NCBI GenBank assembly: GCA_026315105.1
Contig: CM048755.1
Location: forward strand, 761,503,301-761,567,300
Direction of reading: 5' to 3'
DNA: 64,000 bases
DNA from: Locusta migratoria
Taxonomy: Eukaryota; Arthropoda; Insecta; Orthoptera; Acrididae
A program made the translations under genes and the position numbers. Below the pieces are notes generated by a model. It saw nothing but the letters and a program-made list of their open reading frames with translations. It had not been told where the DNA came from and searched no databases. Below are positions 1 to 9,519 of the stretch, piece after piece. Positions within the stretch are counted from its first letter, which is position 1; every line of letters begins with the position of its first letter.

Positions 1-175
1 GCCTTAGACCATGCAGGCAACCCCACATGGTAAAACTTCGTGCTGTAACCGTACACTGTCGACATGACTCATTTAATAGTATATTACTACAAATTACTTC
101 AAATAAGTACCACATTTGATCACGGAGGTTTGGAGAAATGAGTCGTGACTCACATGGGAATAAGTCTCTCTCTAA

Positions 176-682
176 AAAAAAGCTTTAGATTGGTGTCGCG
201 TGACAAGCTCATATATCCTAAATAAATACCTTCATCAAGTTGTGGGCAAACTGAAGATCGATATCGAAAGTAGAAGTTCCAAATTATTTGAGTATTTCGA
301 GAATTATAAAGCCTGGAGTATTTATCTTAATGAGTTTTCACAACTGAATGTAAGAAATTGTTGCACAAGAGTAAAACAATATGGTCATTATTACGTTCGG
401 GGATAAAAAGACTTAAATATTCATGTGTTCCCTGAACTGAAGTCATACTTTCCCTCACGGTGTAACGCACCTACGATCATTAAGGAGCTCAAGGAAAAAC
501 ATCTACGAACATTACTTGACATATTTCATTTATCCACTCCAGAACTTCAAAAAGAAAGTAAATTGTTTGTTGAAGGTCTTGGAATCCTAACATTCATTAA
601 TAGCAGGTCACAGATTGTGAGGGTAATACATTTATGTGTAGGCCTATATAAATATCAAAGCTCTGGTAGAAGACAAATATAA
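176..682 (+). pseudogene. Unassigned broken reading frame, about 160 codons
   Basis: Two open segments (200-406 and 425-682) lie in the same frame and are separated by a single stop near 404, so together they read as about 160 codons with one interruption. The composition looks protein-like: many charged residues, regular hydrophobic spacing, and no low-complexity runs. I do not recognise a family, and no methionine start is clear because the first segment opens at a GTG. It may be a decayed exon or a fragment of a transposon protein. No splice sites or neighbours help. Confidence that it was once coding is low to moderate. Confidence 0.3.
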
Positions 683-756
683 AACTGGGTGGCTGCTGAA
701 TGCAGCTGTAGTTGAAAGATGTACGAAGATGTCTTGAAAAGTGGTTGACGGCTGTG

Positions 757-930
757 CAAGACTGAGGCGCTCCAGTCACGGTCTACACGGCCACTACGGT
801 CGGGGGTTCGAATTCCCCCTCGGGCATGGATATTTGTGCCGTCCTTAGTTGTAAGTAGTTTGTAAGTTTAGGGACTGATGACCCCGTAGTTAAGTCCCAT
901 AGACTCTACAAACATTTGAACATTTTTTTA
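757..930 (+). mobile_element. tRNA-derived SINE, 5'-truncated
   Basis: The copy starts inside the tRNA-like head (gactgaggcgctccagtcac), keeps the B-box-like GGTTCGAATTCC, then carries the family body (gggcatggatatttgtgccg; gggactgatgaccccgtag) and ends in acaaacatttgaacattttt. The A-box half seen in fuller copies near 5.46, 34.9 and 51.1 kb is missing or degraded. It contains no coding sequence. Confidence 0.85.
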
Positions 931-2142
931 TGTTCAAAATCATGAGAAGTGCGCTTTACTAGAAAATGTTGTGGAATGAACCGGCGAAGTCAATAAACTA
1001 GTGCAGTATAAAGGTTAACGAGGTATTAGAAGCTAATATGCCAAGTAAAATGACTGCTTCATTTTCTGTGGGTTTCTTGAATAAATTATGAAATATAAAG
1101 GTGAGAAATGAAGCTAGAAACCAATTCGCAGAGTAAATTTAAAAGTATTATTTTTACAGCATCACATTACGACTTTGTAGCTTCTTCTCCCCTGAGCTTC
1201 GTGTCAACTGTATTATTATTGTACGGTATGTCAATGTCCTGGGGATCCTACAAAATAATGTCTCCTGATAAAAATAGCACTGATGAACGCTTCTAAAACA
1301 GTACTAAAATATTACTAATCTTTGCTTCAGACTGGTATGAAATTTTTACATTGAGTGGACAGATTCTCTGAACTGTATGAGATTAGACTGGAAGTTTAGT
1401 ATTAGTGAAGAATTATGGTATGTTCTTTTCCAATCATCCCTTCACTCATCTAAAAGTTTCTGTATTGAGAATCCCGACTGAAATTTATAGTTAACCATAA
1501 AGAACCAGAATGTTTTAGTACTACACAGAGGTTGCATTTTTAAATAAATTACGGCAAGAACATTGATAAATAATAATCATGTAAAAAGGGATATCTTGCA
1601 CTCTTTACCACAAACGTAAAATTTACAAATGTTAAAAAAGACTCACCATGGTATTTCGCACAATTTCCACAATAACACGAAGTGCGACGGTCTCCAGCTG
1701 GTGACTGCGAAGTGAAGCCACACTGGAGCTGCGTGCTGAGGCAAGGCAGGTAGCGGCTAGCGGGGCAGGACAGGCTGCAATAAACTGCCTCAGCCCTTAG
1801 CCGACAACGTAAGCGAGACTGGCCACACCGCCTTGCGTTCTGTCTGCTTACTTGCTGCTCTACAACTGTGTGGACTCATCCAATGAGTATGCCATGGAAG
1901 AAGCGTGAATTTTTTCAACCAGCCTAGGTTCGAGCTCAACTCGTGCATAACGAACGGCACTGGCGACTAGATCAGTTTGGTTTGTAGTCGGTTTTCCACA
2001 ACCATCTAGGTAAACAATGGAATGGTCCTCCAGTTCTGCCCCAGTTACACAAGGTATATAAATTGAAATAAACTGCGTGCCATGGTTTATTTCAGCCTTC
2101 TAAAACACATGGCAGAAAAAAAAAGTTCGCGCTCGCGCTTCA
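931..2142. other. Unassigned intergenic DNA
   Basis: No family or gene is recognised. The sequence is AT-rich up to about 1650. A more GC-rich patch with purine-rich blocks follows (about 1680-1860), then mixed sequence. The ORF at 1108-1296 is short and has no recognisable domain. The patch could be the interior of a decayed DNA transposon ending at 2199, but nothing in it shows that directly. Confidence 0.5.
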
Positions 2143-2199
2143 GGGGGGGGGGGGCAATTGCCCCCTTTGCCCCCCCCCCCCCCCCTGGATCCGCCTCTG
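2143..2199. mobile_element. hAT-like transposon terminus (TGGATCCGCCTCTG) with G/C runs
   Basis: Runs of G and C flank a palindromic ggcaattgcc core. The block ends in ccctggatccgcctctg, whose reverse complement starts CAGAGGCGGATCCAGG, a pattern typical of hAT inverted-repeat termini. I did not find a matching opposite end or an 8-bp duplication, so this is probably one surviving end. The gypsy fragment begins a few bases to the right. Confidence 0.4.
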
Positions 2200-2204
2200 A
2201 TCGT

Positions 2205-2510
2205 GCGCTTCTATAAGCTGTAGTACAGTATCCAATGAGGGGTCAGACTGTTTCAGAATCGCTGCCCTAATTCTGGGGTCCTGAATGTTCTGTGTGATAG
2301 CGTCCCTCAACATAACGTCACTATAAGAGTGTCCACAAGAGCAAGTAAATTAACATTTGCGGGCTAAGCCCTTCAGCTCTGTGATCCGTTCTTGATGTGA
2401 CTGGTTCGGTGATTTTTTAGTCTGAAAAATCGGTACCGCGCCACAGCTCTGCGAAATATTTCTCTCATAATGAGCATTCAATGCTCAAATAATAGATGCA
2501 CTGAATGCGC
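2205..2510 (-). pseudogene. gag: Ty3/gypsy gag fragment (copy C)
   Basis: On the minus strand this segment matches the gag capsid region of the gypsy copies at 19.3-19.7 kb and 36.4-36.7 kb. The shared stretch covers the segment before the nucleocapsid, with its Cys-Ser-Cys-Gly-type motif and the downstream Gln-Asn-Ile-Gln-Asp-Pro block. Both ends are lost. On the left it meets the hAT-like terminus, and on the right the N-terminal gag and leader are deleted, so the fragment nearly abuts the LTR. It is the remnant of a third gypsy copy in this window and cannot make a functional protein. Confidence 0.75.
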
Positions 2511-2513
2511 CAC

Positions 2514-2945
2514 TTTTGTGTCTCGTTTCCGCCGGTTGTCCTAGGTGTCGGTGGCAGAGTAGAAAGGGACCGACACAGGTAAATAGGATGCACGCGTATG
2601 CGGGTACAGAGTCTGAGGTAACCAGCCAGTGGGACAGCAGAAACTAGGAACACTAAGCTAGATTAGAACAAGAGATATATTTCGAAGAAACATTATAGTA
2701 CTTCACTTTGTTAACTGAAGACTAGTGGAATGCAGATATATAGTATAACTAGATAGAGGCCTGCCTACGGATGAGTCGTAGTGCCTGTCCTAATCCCAAG
2801 TGGCCGATGCAGTTCAATGGTAGCCATGAGCGGAGTTGCAGCAGAGGGCGTTCGTGGCTGACGTCGTAAGAACGCCACGCCGTGCTTGCATGGCGGCGCG
2901 CGGCGAAAATGCGTGGTGCGCACTTCAGACTTGTGTGACACCACA
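2514..2945 (-). repeat. 5' LTR of gypsy copy C
   Basis: The segment aligns along its length with the LTRs of copy B at 15697-16145 and 37275-37723. In sense orientation it starts TGTGGTGTCACACAAG and ends in gagacacaaaag. It is followed by a remnant of the primer-binding region (gtggc) and then the gag fragment, so it is a 5' LTR. It is about 432 bp against 449 bp in copy B. Confidence 0.8.
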
Positions 2946-3660
2946 GGCTGTCCTAACGATATCAGCAGTTCACACGGAATATCATCTACTCCACGGACCT
3001 TGTTTCGAATCAAATCTTTCAGCGCTCTGTCAAATTCTTCTCGCAGTATCATATCACCTATCTGATCTTCCTCCACTTCGTCTTCTATTTCTAGAATACT
3101 GCCTTCAAGTTTATTTCCTTTGATAGGCCCTCTATATATTCCTTCCACAGTTCAGCTCTCCTCTCTTTGCTTAGTATTGGTTTTCTGTCTGAGTTTTTGA
3201 TATTTGTACAACTGCTTTTCTTGTCTCCATATATTTCTTTTATTTTCCTGCTAGTTAATCTTCTACGGTTCTGCATTTGTCCTCTAGCCACTCCTGCTTA
3301 GCCAGTCTGCATTTCCTGTCAATCTAATTTTTCAGATATTTGTACTCCATTTTTCCTGTTTCACTTGCAGAATCTTTATATTTTCTCCTTTCATCAATTA
3401 TGTTTGGTGTATCCTGTGTAAACCAGGGATTTCTATTAGGCCTCGTCCTTCTGCCTATATGATCCTCTGCTGCTTTCACTACTCTATCTCTCAGAGCTAC
3501 CTATTCTTCTTCTACTGTATTACTTTCCCTCGTTCCAGACCAGCCTTGCTCCGTCTGAAACTCTCAACCACCTCTGGTTCCCTCAGTCTGTCTAGGTTCC
3601 ATCTCTTAACTATTCTATCTCTCTGCAGTCTCTTAAGTTTTAATCTCGAGTTCGAATAAC
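2946..3660 (-). pseudogene. RTE-like non-LTR retrotransposon fragment (linker and start of reverse transcriptase)
   Basis: Minus-strand reading at about 2960-3291 gives an acidic linker and the sequence around NKVRGVDDIPCELL, the block that opens the reverse transcriptase of RTE/BovB-type LINEs (Asn-Lys-Ala-Pro-Gly-x-Asp in intact members). Upstream on the same strand (3292-3660) are degraded stretches with RWNLDRLREPEVVESF and similar pieces, in several frames. The catalytic palm domain is absent. It resembles the family of the element at the right edge of the window (62981-64000), which carries the palm and C-terminal part. It abuts gypsy copy C at 2945. Confidence 0.65.
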
Positions 3661-3866
3661 GTCGATGATTTTTTTAAAAATATGACGTAATGTCACAGTT
3701 AATAGTAACAACAAAGTATAATGCCACGTAACAACCAACTCAGATGAGTATACCCAAAAGATAACGAAGGCCGCAACGTTGGTTATTAAAGTATTAGCCA
3801 TCTTACAATATGACGCGGTACACCGCACAGAAAACTTTTATGTCAACAGATTCTGGCCGCGGAAGC

Positions 3867-4064
3867 TCAAATTCAAATGTTCTAAAGCTTGTAAAGCTTA
3901 TGGGACTTAACTGCTTGGTCATCAGCCCCTAAACCTACAAACTACTTATGAACTAGTTTATACTAATGACGGCACAAACATCCATGCCCGAGGGGGGATT
4001 CGAACCCCCGACGGGGAACAGCCTCGCATGGCACCTCAATGCCTTGAGCCGATCGGGCGTGGCG
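3867..4064 (-). mobile_element. tRNA-derived SINE
   Basis: This is a full body of the same SINE family on the minus strand: caaatgtt tail at left, the gatgacc block, tgcccgaggggggattcgaa (B box), and a diverged head. Imperfect flanking duplications CCGCGGAAGC (3857-3866) and CCGCGCAAGC (4065-4074) fit target-primed insertion. Confidence 0.8.
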
Positions 4065-4074
4065 CCGCGCAAGC

Positions 4075-4872
4075 CTACGCAATTATAATATAAACGTATT
4101 ACATATTATGCAATTACTTGTGTGTTTTGTGTGAAGGGATGCTTCAGATGATTGATTTGATTAGAAAAGAACAGAAAATGCTGAAGATTAGATGAATAGA
4201 TCTAGTAGGCACTGAATCTGAACGGGAAATAGCAACGTAATGACCAATATTCAGAAAAATAAGGGCTAAATTGAAGCACGGAGCACCAAGTAATTGTTAA
4301 TTTGATAATGGAGACAAAAGACACGGGGGTGGAAAGAATAAAAGTGTTAGAGACATATGCAGGACTCAACAGTTCGAGCAAGTTGAAATCTATTTAGGTT
4401 GCAGTACAGGTAAAAAGACTTGTACAAGATAGGCTACCGCGGAGACCTGCAAGATACCAGTGTCTGGCTAAGGAAAACAGCAATAATCTATTACGGTAAT
4501 TTTCGGACGAGGACGCATTCAAAGTGGTGTAAGATTCGTCACTCTAACATATGAAGGAAAAACTGAGGCGTAAAAACTGTAGAACCCAACTCGTAAGAGT
4601 ACACGTATAGCAATTTTGTCGGAAGACTGCAAAGCTATAGATCTTTCCTGGAAATGAATCGTTGTTGTACAGGAAATTCAACATACAAGAAATTAAACAC
4701 AGAGGCTGGTTAATAACCAAGTGACAGTGCTATAAATAGCTGATAATTGATTCAGAGAATGTGGGCTACTTCAATTCTCTTGCTCTTATAGGTCCTGTTT
4801 CTCGACGGCGAATGCGCTTGCACTTGCAACATGGGACAAAAAGCTGAAAGAATCGTTGAATCAATAACACCA
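4075..4872. other. Unassigned DNA
   Basis: No gene or known element is recognised. Short plus-strand stretches (gaagattagatgaatagatc, about 4182) faintly resemble the C-terminal region of RTE-type LINEs, but stops are frequent and I would not annotate one. Confidence 0.4.
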
Positions 4873-5445
4873 GGCAGAGCCGATTTAAGGAGTTTTGGAC
4901 CCCCCTGCGAAGTCCGGTTTTGGGGCCCCTCTAAGTATTTTCTAGAACTTAATATTGTCTACACGTTAATTTTTCTATGCACAAGTATATATTTTGTGTG
5001 TGTATACACGGACAGCTCATAAGATTTGATGAATTTATTATGTAAAACACACAAGATTTTCGTTCCTCTTGGTGATGCTGTTCTCCTCCGGTTTTTTGTG
5101 CAGTAACAATGTCACAATCTGTTTCCGCTAATGCTAATGGGACAGTCACTAGTTCCTGCTTCCACGAAACAAACGAAACATCAGCATTATCAACTGATGA
5201 AGCTGTAGTAACAGTGCATTCTTTCACGTCACACTGTTCATTTGTAGTCAGTTCGATCTAAAAATTTATTCACTGAACACTTTTGTAGCAACTTCTCTTT
5301 CAAGCCAAAGTTTTCCTTTTTTTGACACTATTACATAAAACAAATCGCACTCTGTGATACCACAAGACAAGCGGCACGAACTTCGTTCCTACTTGACGTC
5401 TGACTACGTTGCTGAAACCAGATACGGAAAACATTAGGGTTCGTT
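4873..5445 (-). mobile_element. Possible internally deleted hAT-type element
   Basis: The left edge carries CAGAGCCGATTTAAGG followed by alternating C- and G-rich tracts, which resembles some hAT termini. On the minus strand, 4949-5227 is open for 92 residues, and the sequence just upstream of it (about 5240-5330) reads with Lys-rich KKRK and LKEKLLQKC pieces like the N-terminus of hAT transposases. No second terminus or duplication was found, because a SINE occupies the right flank. The assignment is weak. Confidence 0.25.
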
Positions 5446-5456
5446 ACTTCAATGCC

Positions 5457-5647
5457 GCCGGCCGCGGTGGCCGAGGAGACTGAGGCGCTTCAGTCACGGT
5501 CTGCACGACCACTACGGTCGGGGGTTCGAATCCCCCCTCGGGCATGGATATTTGTGCCGTCTTTAGTATAAGGTAGTTCATAAGTAGTTTGTAAGTTTAG
5601 GGACTGAGGACTCCTAGTTAAGTCCCATAAGCTTAACAAACAAACAA
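5457..5647 (+). mobile_element. tRNA-derived SINE, near full length
   Basis: It begins gccggccgcggtggccgagg (A-box part), includes GGTTCGAATCCCCC (B box), the family body, and ends in an aacaaacaaaca tail. A perfect 11-bp target duplication ACTTCAATGCC flanks it (5446-5456 and 5648-5658). It is among the best-preserved copies of the family here. Confidence 0.93.
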
Positions 5648-5949
5648 ACTTCAATGCCGTATTTGTTGGCTAAAAGGCGTCCTGAGCTCGTTGGCGACAT
5701 CAGACAAGCTGGCAGCCGGCTGAGAGAAAAGTGGAAAGATGTGTTGTCGCCCGTTACGCAACGAAGCTGCCCTGTGTACGAATAATTGAATCAAATAATG
5801 AAGCTGCTCTGGACAGCGGGAGAGATATGAAATGTAGCTCGTAAACAACCTAAATTTTGAAAAGGTTTTTCATGTTTATTTTCTTTTTTTTAAGTAGTAA
5901 GTAGTAAGTAAGGGGGAAAGCGTCACGGTGGCCGACATGACCATCCCAA

Positions 5950-6118
5950 TAAAATAAGAGAAATCAGATCGAAAACGGAATGATTTAGGTGTTCTTTCTT
6001 CCCGCGCGCTATTAGAGAATGGAACGGTAGAGAAAAGTTATGAAAGTAGTTAATAAACCCTCTGCCAGGCACTTAAATTTGATTTGCAGAGTATCTACGT
6101 AGATGTAGATAAGTAAAG
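5950..6118 (+). mobile_element. LINE 3' tail (C-terminal codons plus gatgta tail)
   Basis: Reading the plus strand gives RCSFFPRAIREWNG, a C-terminal signature common to CR1/L2-like LINE polyproteins, followed by the conserved untranslated block ccctctgccaggcacttaaa and a short degenerate repeat (acgtagatgtagataag) of the kind that ends such elements. The insertion is strongly 5'-truncated. No clear duplication was found. Confidence 0.55.
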
Positions 6119-6339
6119 ACATATTTTGAGAGGGATTGTGGAATTTACCTGTCCTGACACCAGCTAAACTATCTGGAACATTTGTATCAACATTACAAAT
6201 GGCGTCCGTATGACACAAGTATACAATTGGAACAGCTTGTCTCTCCTCTAAGTTCGGATGATGTAGCGCTCCAGGATACACAAATACGGATTAATGTTTA
6301 TATCCGAAATACTGACTATTCTTTAAGTGTGAAGCAGTT

Positions 6340-7163
6340 TGGCAGGAATCCTTGACGGCATTTACATTAATCACACAGAAAATCATTTATTAAAATCAGA
6401 TTGCTTATTTTCTGATAAAATCCTTTATTACAAAATTTATGTGGATGATTTCAATATACTGAGGAAACTGAAAACTTGGGAATGCTCTCAGTAACATGGA
6501 CAACAACATCAACTTCACTGTAGAACATCAAGTTGAAAAATGAATCAGTTTTACTTATATTGCAATTTCCTATGTATATATAAAAAAAAACAAGTTTTGC
6601 AAATGTACCTCTAATTCACTATCAGTTCAATGGTCATAGATCACGCTTTCTGTCACATAGTACAGCACAAAGTAGCCCTCCTCAGACCTACTTAGTTGTA
6701 AACACAAAGTTCAACTCACACATGTTAATGAACAGAAAGAAATTAACAATGTCAACACGTAAATGGATACAACCTAGATGTAATTTACAAAGTTCCAACA
6801 AAATCAAAAATAAGTAACGTCCATTCTTATTATATTCACAACAAAAATTCACAAGTTTGTTCGTATCCCATTTACAGGAAAAGCTCCGTAACAATTAGCT
6901 ACCCCTTTCCGTAACAGTGGTATACAATGTCTTTCAGCACCAACAAGAAGCTACAACAGAAAACTATTCACTGTACCAAGACAAACAGCCAATACCACAG
7001 CAGATCAGGAATTTACAAAGTTTTATGTGTCGATGGCTCACAACCCTACATAGTCCATACAGGAAGGAGTTTCACTAAAAGTTACCGGAAACATATGGAT
7101 GCCTCCTACGTAAATAACTACCAGGTAAATATGTACCACAGCATCGGTACTATCTATACATAA
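6340..7163 (+). pseudogene. Penelope-like element, decayed reverse transcriptase and GIY-YIG domain
   Basis: The plus strand carries a reverse transcriptase palm motif YVDDF (codons 6438-6452), preceded by ENHLLKSDCLFSDKILYYK, the typical approach to the YVDD box in Penelope-like elements. A segment like the connection region follows (NNINFTVEHQV). An open stretch at 6927-7163 reads SGIYKVLC...YIVHTGRSF...YRKHMDA, which is the GIY-YIG endonuclease signature of this group. Many frameshifts and stops separate the parts, and the N-terminal reverse transcriptase is missing. It is a dead, 5'-truncated copy of a lineage different from the one at 14.3 kb. Confidence 0.65.
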
Positions 7164-7411
7164 GTTCCTATGTATCTCTGTGTCACATCTTTGTACTTCA
7201 TAGATCTAAAGTTAAATTTAAACACTTTGGATTTTGTGAATATCTGTAGTGCCTAATGTTTAAAGCGTCAGAACATTAACTAAAGTGTTGACGGTTAAGT
7301 TCGAAATTATGCTACAATGACAAATAAGAAAATAATCCGTAAAAAACGAAATATTTGTGAAAAGAAATTCAGAAATATATATTCCAGCAATTGTATATGT
7401 TATATGTAAGT

Positions 7412-7602
7412 TCAAAATGTGCAAATGTTTGTAATTCTGTGCGACCAAACTATGTTGGTCATCAGTCACTAGTCTTACAAACTACTTAAACTAAATTAAA
7501 TTACATACATCCATGCCCGAAGGAGGATTCGAACCTCCGACGTGGGAGGCCGCGTGTGCGGTAACGTGGCGCCCCAGGCCGCTCGGCTACTCCCGCGCGG
7601 AA
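7412..7602 (-). mobile_element. tRNA-derived SINE, divergent subfamily
   Basis: On the minus strand it starts ccgcgcgggagtagccgagc (A-box part), has GGTTCGAATCCTCC (B box) and gggcatggatgtatgtaatt, then gtgactgatgacc and a terminal acaaacatttgcac. Head and body differ clearly from the main SINE family. A perfect 10-bp duplication ATATGTAAGT flanks it (7402-7411 and 7603-7612). Confidence 0.88.
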
Positions 7603-7614
7603 ATATGTAAGTAT

Positions 7615-8991
7615 ATCAATATTTAGGTGTTCCAAAAACCCGTTTAAATTCTCGCTACCATGAGGCCAAAAGACAAAAGTGTCGTCTACATTATCTAAAA
7701 AAACACGCAGGTTTCAGAGTTACTGACACTAAAGCACGTTCCCCGAAATCCTCCATAAACAAATTGGACACAATAGGTGACAACGGGCTTCCCATGGCAA
7801 CTCCATCCGTTTGTTCATAGTACTGACCATTGAATAAAAAGTAAGTGGAAGTCAGCACAGATCGAAAAAGACTTGTTAACTCGACACCAAACGTAAACTC
7901 AATTAGCTGCAACGAATCTGACAGAGGAACGCGAGTTAAGAGAGACACAACAACAAAACTCACTAAAATATCAGTCAGTCAAACGCAATCCCTAAAATCG
8001 ACGTCAGAAATCCGCCGAGTTCTTAATGTGGTGTTCACACCTGCCTACCACTGGACTCAACAAACTAGCAAGATGAAATTTCCTGGCAGATTAAAACTGT
8101 GTGCCGGAACCGGGACTCGAAGCTGGGACCTTTGCCTTTCGCGGGCAAGCGCACTACCGACTGTGCTATCTCGACACGACTCACGATGCCGCCTCACGAC
8201 ATTCGCATGAGAGCTTCTGTAAAGTTTGGAAAGTAGGAGGCGAGGTACTGGCGGAAGTAAAGTCGTGAGGCGGCATCGTGAGTCGTGTCGGGATAGCACA
8301 GTCGGTAGTGAGCTTGCCCGCGAAAGGCAAAGGTCCCAGCTTCGAGTCCCGGTTCCGGCACACAATTTTAATCTGCCAGGAAGTTTCATATCAGCGCACA
8401 CTCCGCTGCAGAGTGAAAGTTTCATTCTGGAACTAGCAAGATGTTTAGCTACACCATATGTCGGAGCACCAATGTTAGTCACTATAGGCCTCAAAGGAAT
8501 TTTCTCTTTGTGGACCTTAGGAAGGCCATACAATCTAGGCGGTACAGCACAGTAAGAATTAAGACTCATGATGGTCTCCTGTGAGAAAGAACTTTTCTTC
8601 AGGAGGTTATTAGTCTTTCTCTCAACACTCTTTGTGGGGTCAGCACCGATCCTACGATATGCCGAATCAGAAAGCAGACATCGCATCTTTTGAATGTACT
8701 CGTCCTTATTCAACAAAACTGTGGTGTTTCCCTTGTGCGCAGGCAAGATAACAATAGCAGGATCAATCCTGGGAGACCGTAAAGCAGACGCCTCAGTTGC
8801 TGTTATATTACACTTGGGTGGACGGCCCCCGTCAACACACGAGAAGCTTCCCTCCTAGCCTCTTCTGGAGAATCGGAAACTAGTTTAGAAACAGCCTGTT
8901 CAATAGAACTTATGACATCAACGACCGGTAAACGCTTAGGCGTCGGTGCGAAATTCAAACCTTTCCCCAACACAGATAAAGCTGCGTCATC
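7615..8991 (-). pseudogene. Penelope-like element, reverse transcriptase region
   Basis: The minus strand reads the N-terminal block LSVLGKGLNFAPTPKRLPV (near 8970), then ILPAHKGNTTVLLNKDEY, PRLYGLPKVHKEKIPLRPIV, and after an inserted foldback repeat QTDGVAMGSPLSPIVSNLFM and a degraded catalytic box NVDDTFVFWPHG (near 7650), where Penelope elements usually have YVDD. These are the Penelope-like reverse transcriptase blocks in order. Two frames are used, so it is broken. The right edge (8991) cuts directly into an RNase H domain of the neighbouring I-clade LINE. The left part and the GIY-YIG domain are not found. Confidence 0.8.
8076..8430. repeat. Foldback tRNA-like repeat inserted in the Penelope element
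   Basis: Two arms of about 120 bp (about 8079-8200 and 8263-8384) are near-perfect inverted copies, each shaped like a tRNA. In the second arm, gatagcacagtcggtag resembles an A box, ttcgagtccc a B box, and ttgcc-cgcgaaa-ggcaa an anticodon stem-loop. A 62-bp spacer lies between them, and the tail is gcagagtgaaagtttcattc. A 13-bp duplication AACTAGCAAGATG flanks it (8063-8075 and 8431-8443), so it moved as a unit. ORFs across it on both strands are artefacts of the inverted repeat. Confidence 0.85.
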
Positions 8992-9519
8992 AAGCTTGGC
9001 AAGCCTGTCAACACGTTCATTGCCCGGGATACCCACAAGACCCACAGCCCAGATGAACAACACTGATCGATCGGACAGTTCAACGACACGAAGCGTCTCC
9101 TATATGGCCAACACCAGGGGAGACCGCGGGTAACACTGGTCCAGAGCTCTAAGGCAGCTCAGGGAGTTGCTGCAAATAATAAAAGACTCACCTGAGCAGG
9201 ACCGGTTGTGCACGAGAGCTCTGTGAATGGCCACCAGCCCTGCAGTGTAAACACTGCAGCCATTCGGCAGAGAGTGCTCTTACACACGGTCACCATGAAG
9301 ATAAGCAAATCCCATGTGGTCATCAACCAGAGAACCATCAGTGTAGATCAGGTCATAACCAGAAAACTCCGCTACAACAGCCGAGAACTGATGGCGGAGC
9401 GCCTCCAGTGGAGTCTTTGGGCCCATGGGCCAAGTCCAGCTGAGTAGACGGCCTTGGCAAGAACCAAAGGGGTGTACGCGCATGGACCAGATATGGAGAT
9501 GGAAGGGATAAAGACTCAA
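8992..9519 (-). pseudogene. RNase H domain of I-clade LINE A2
   Basis: Minus-strand reading gives DLIYTDGSLVDDHMGFAYL near 9300-9350 (first catalytic Asp within YTDGS), then a region rich in NSLSCLRALDQC, and ends with GIPGNERVDRLAK at 8993, the last RNase H block. The downstream Cys/His tail seen in element B2 (about 29.5 kb) is missing because a Penelope-like element starts exactly here. Frames shift at least once. Confidence 0.75.

Noticed and set aside
6012..6281. 89-codon minus-strand ORF
   Set aside because: It lies partly antisense to a LINE 3' tail and has no motif.
8057..8746. 229-codon minus-strand ORF as a single protein
   Set aside because: Its second half is the foldback repeat read through by chance; only the first ~110 codons are Penelope reverse transcriptase.
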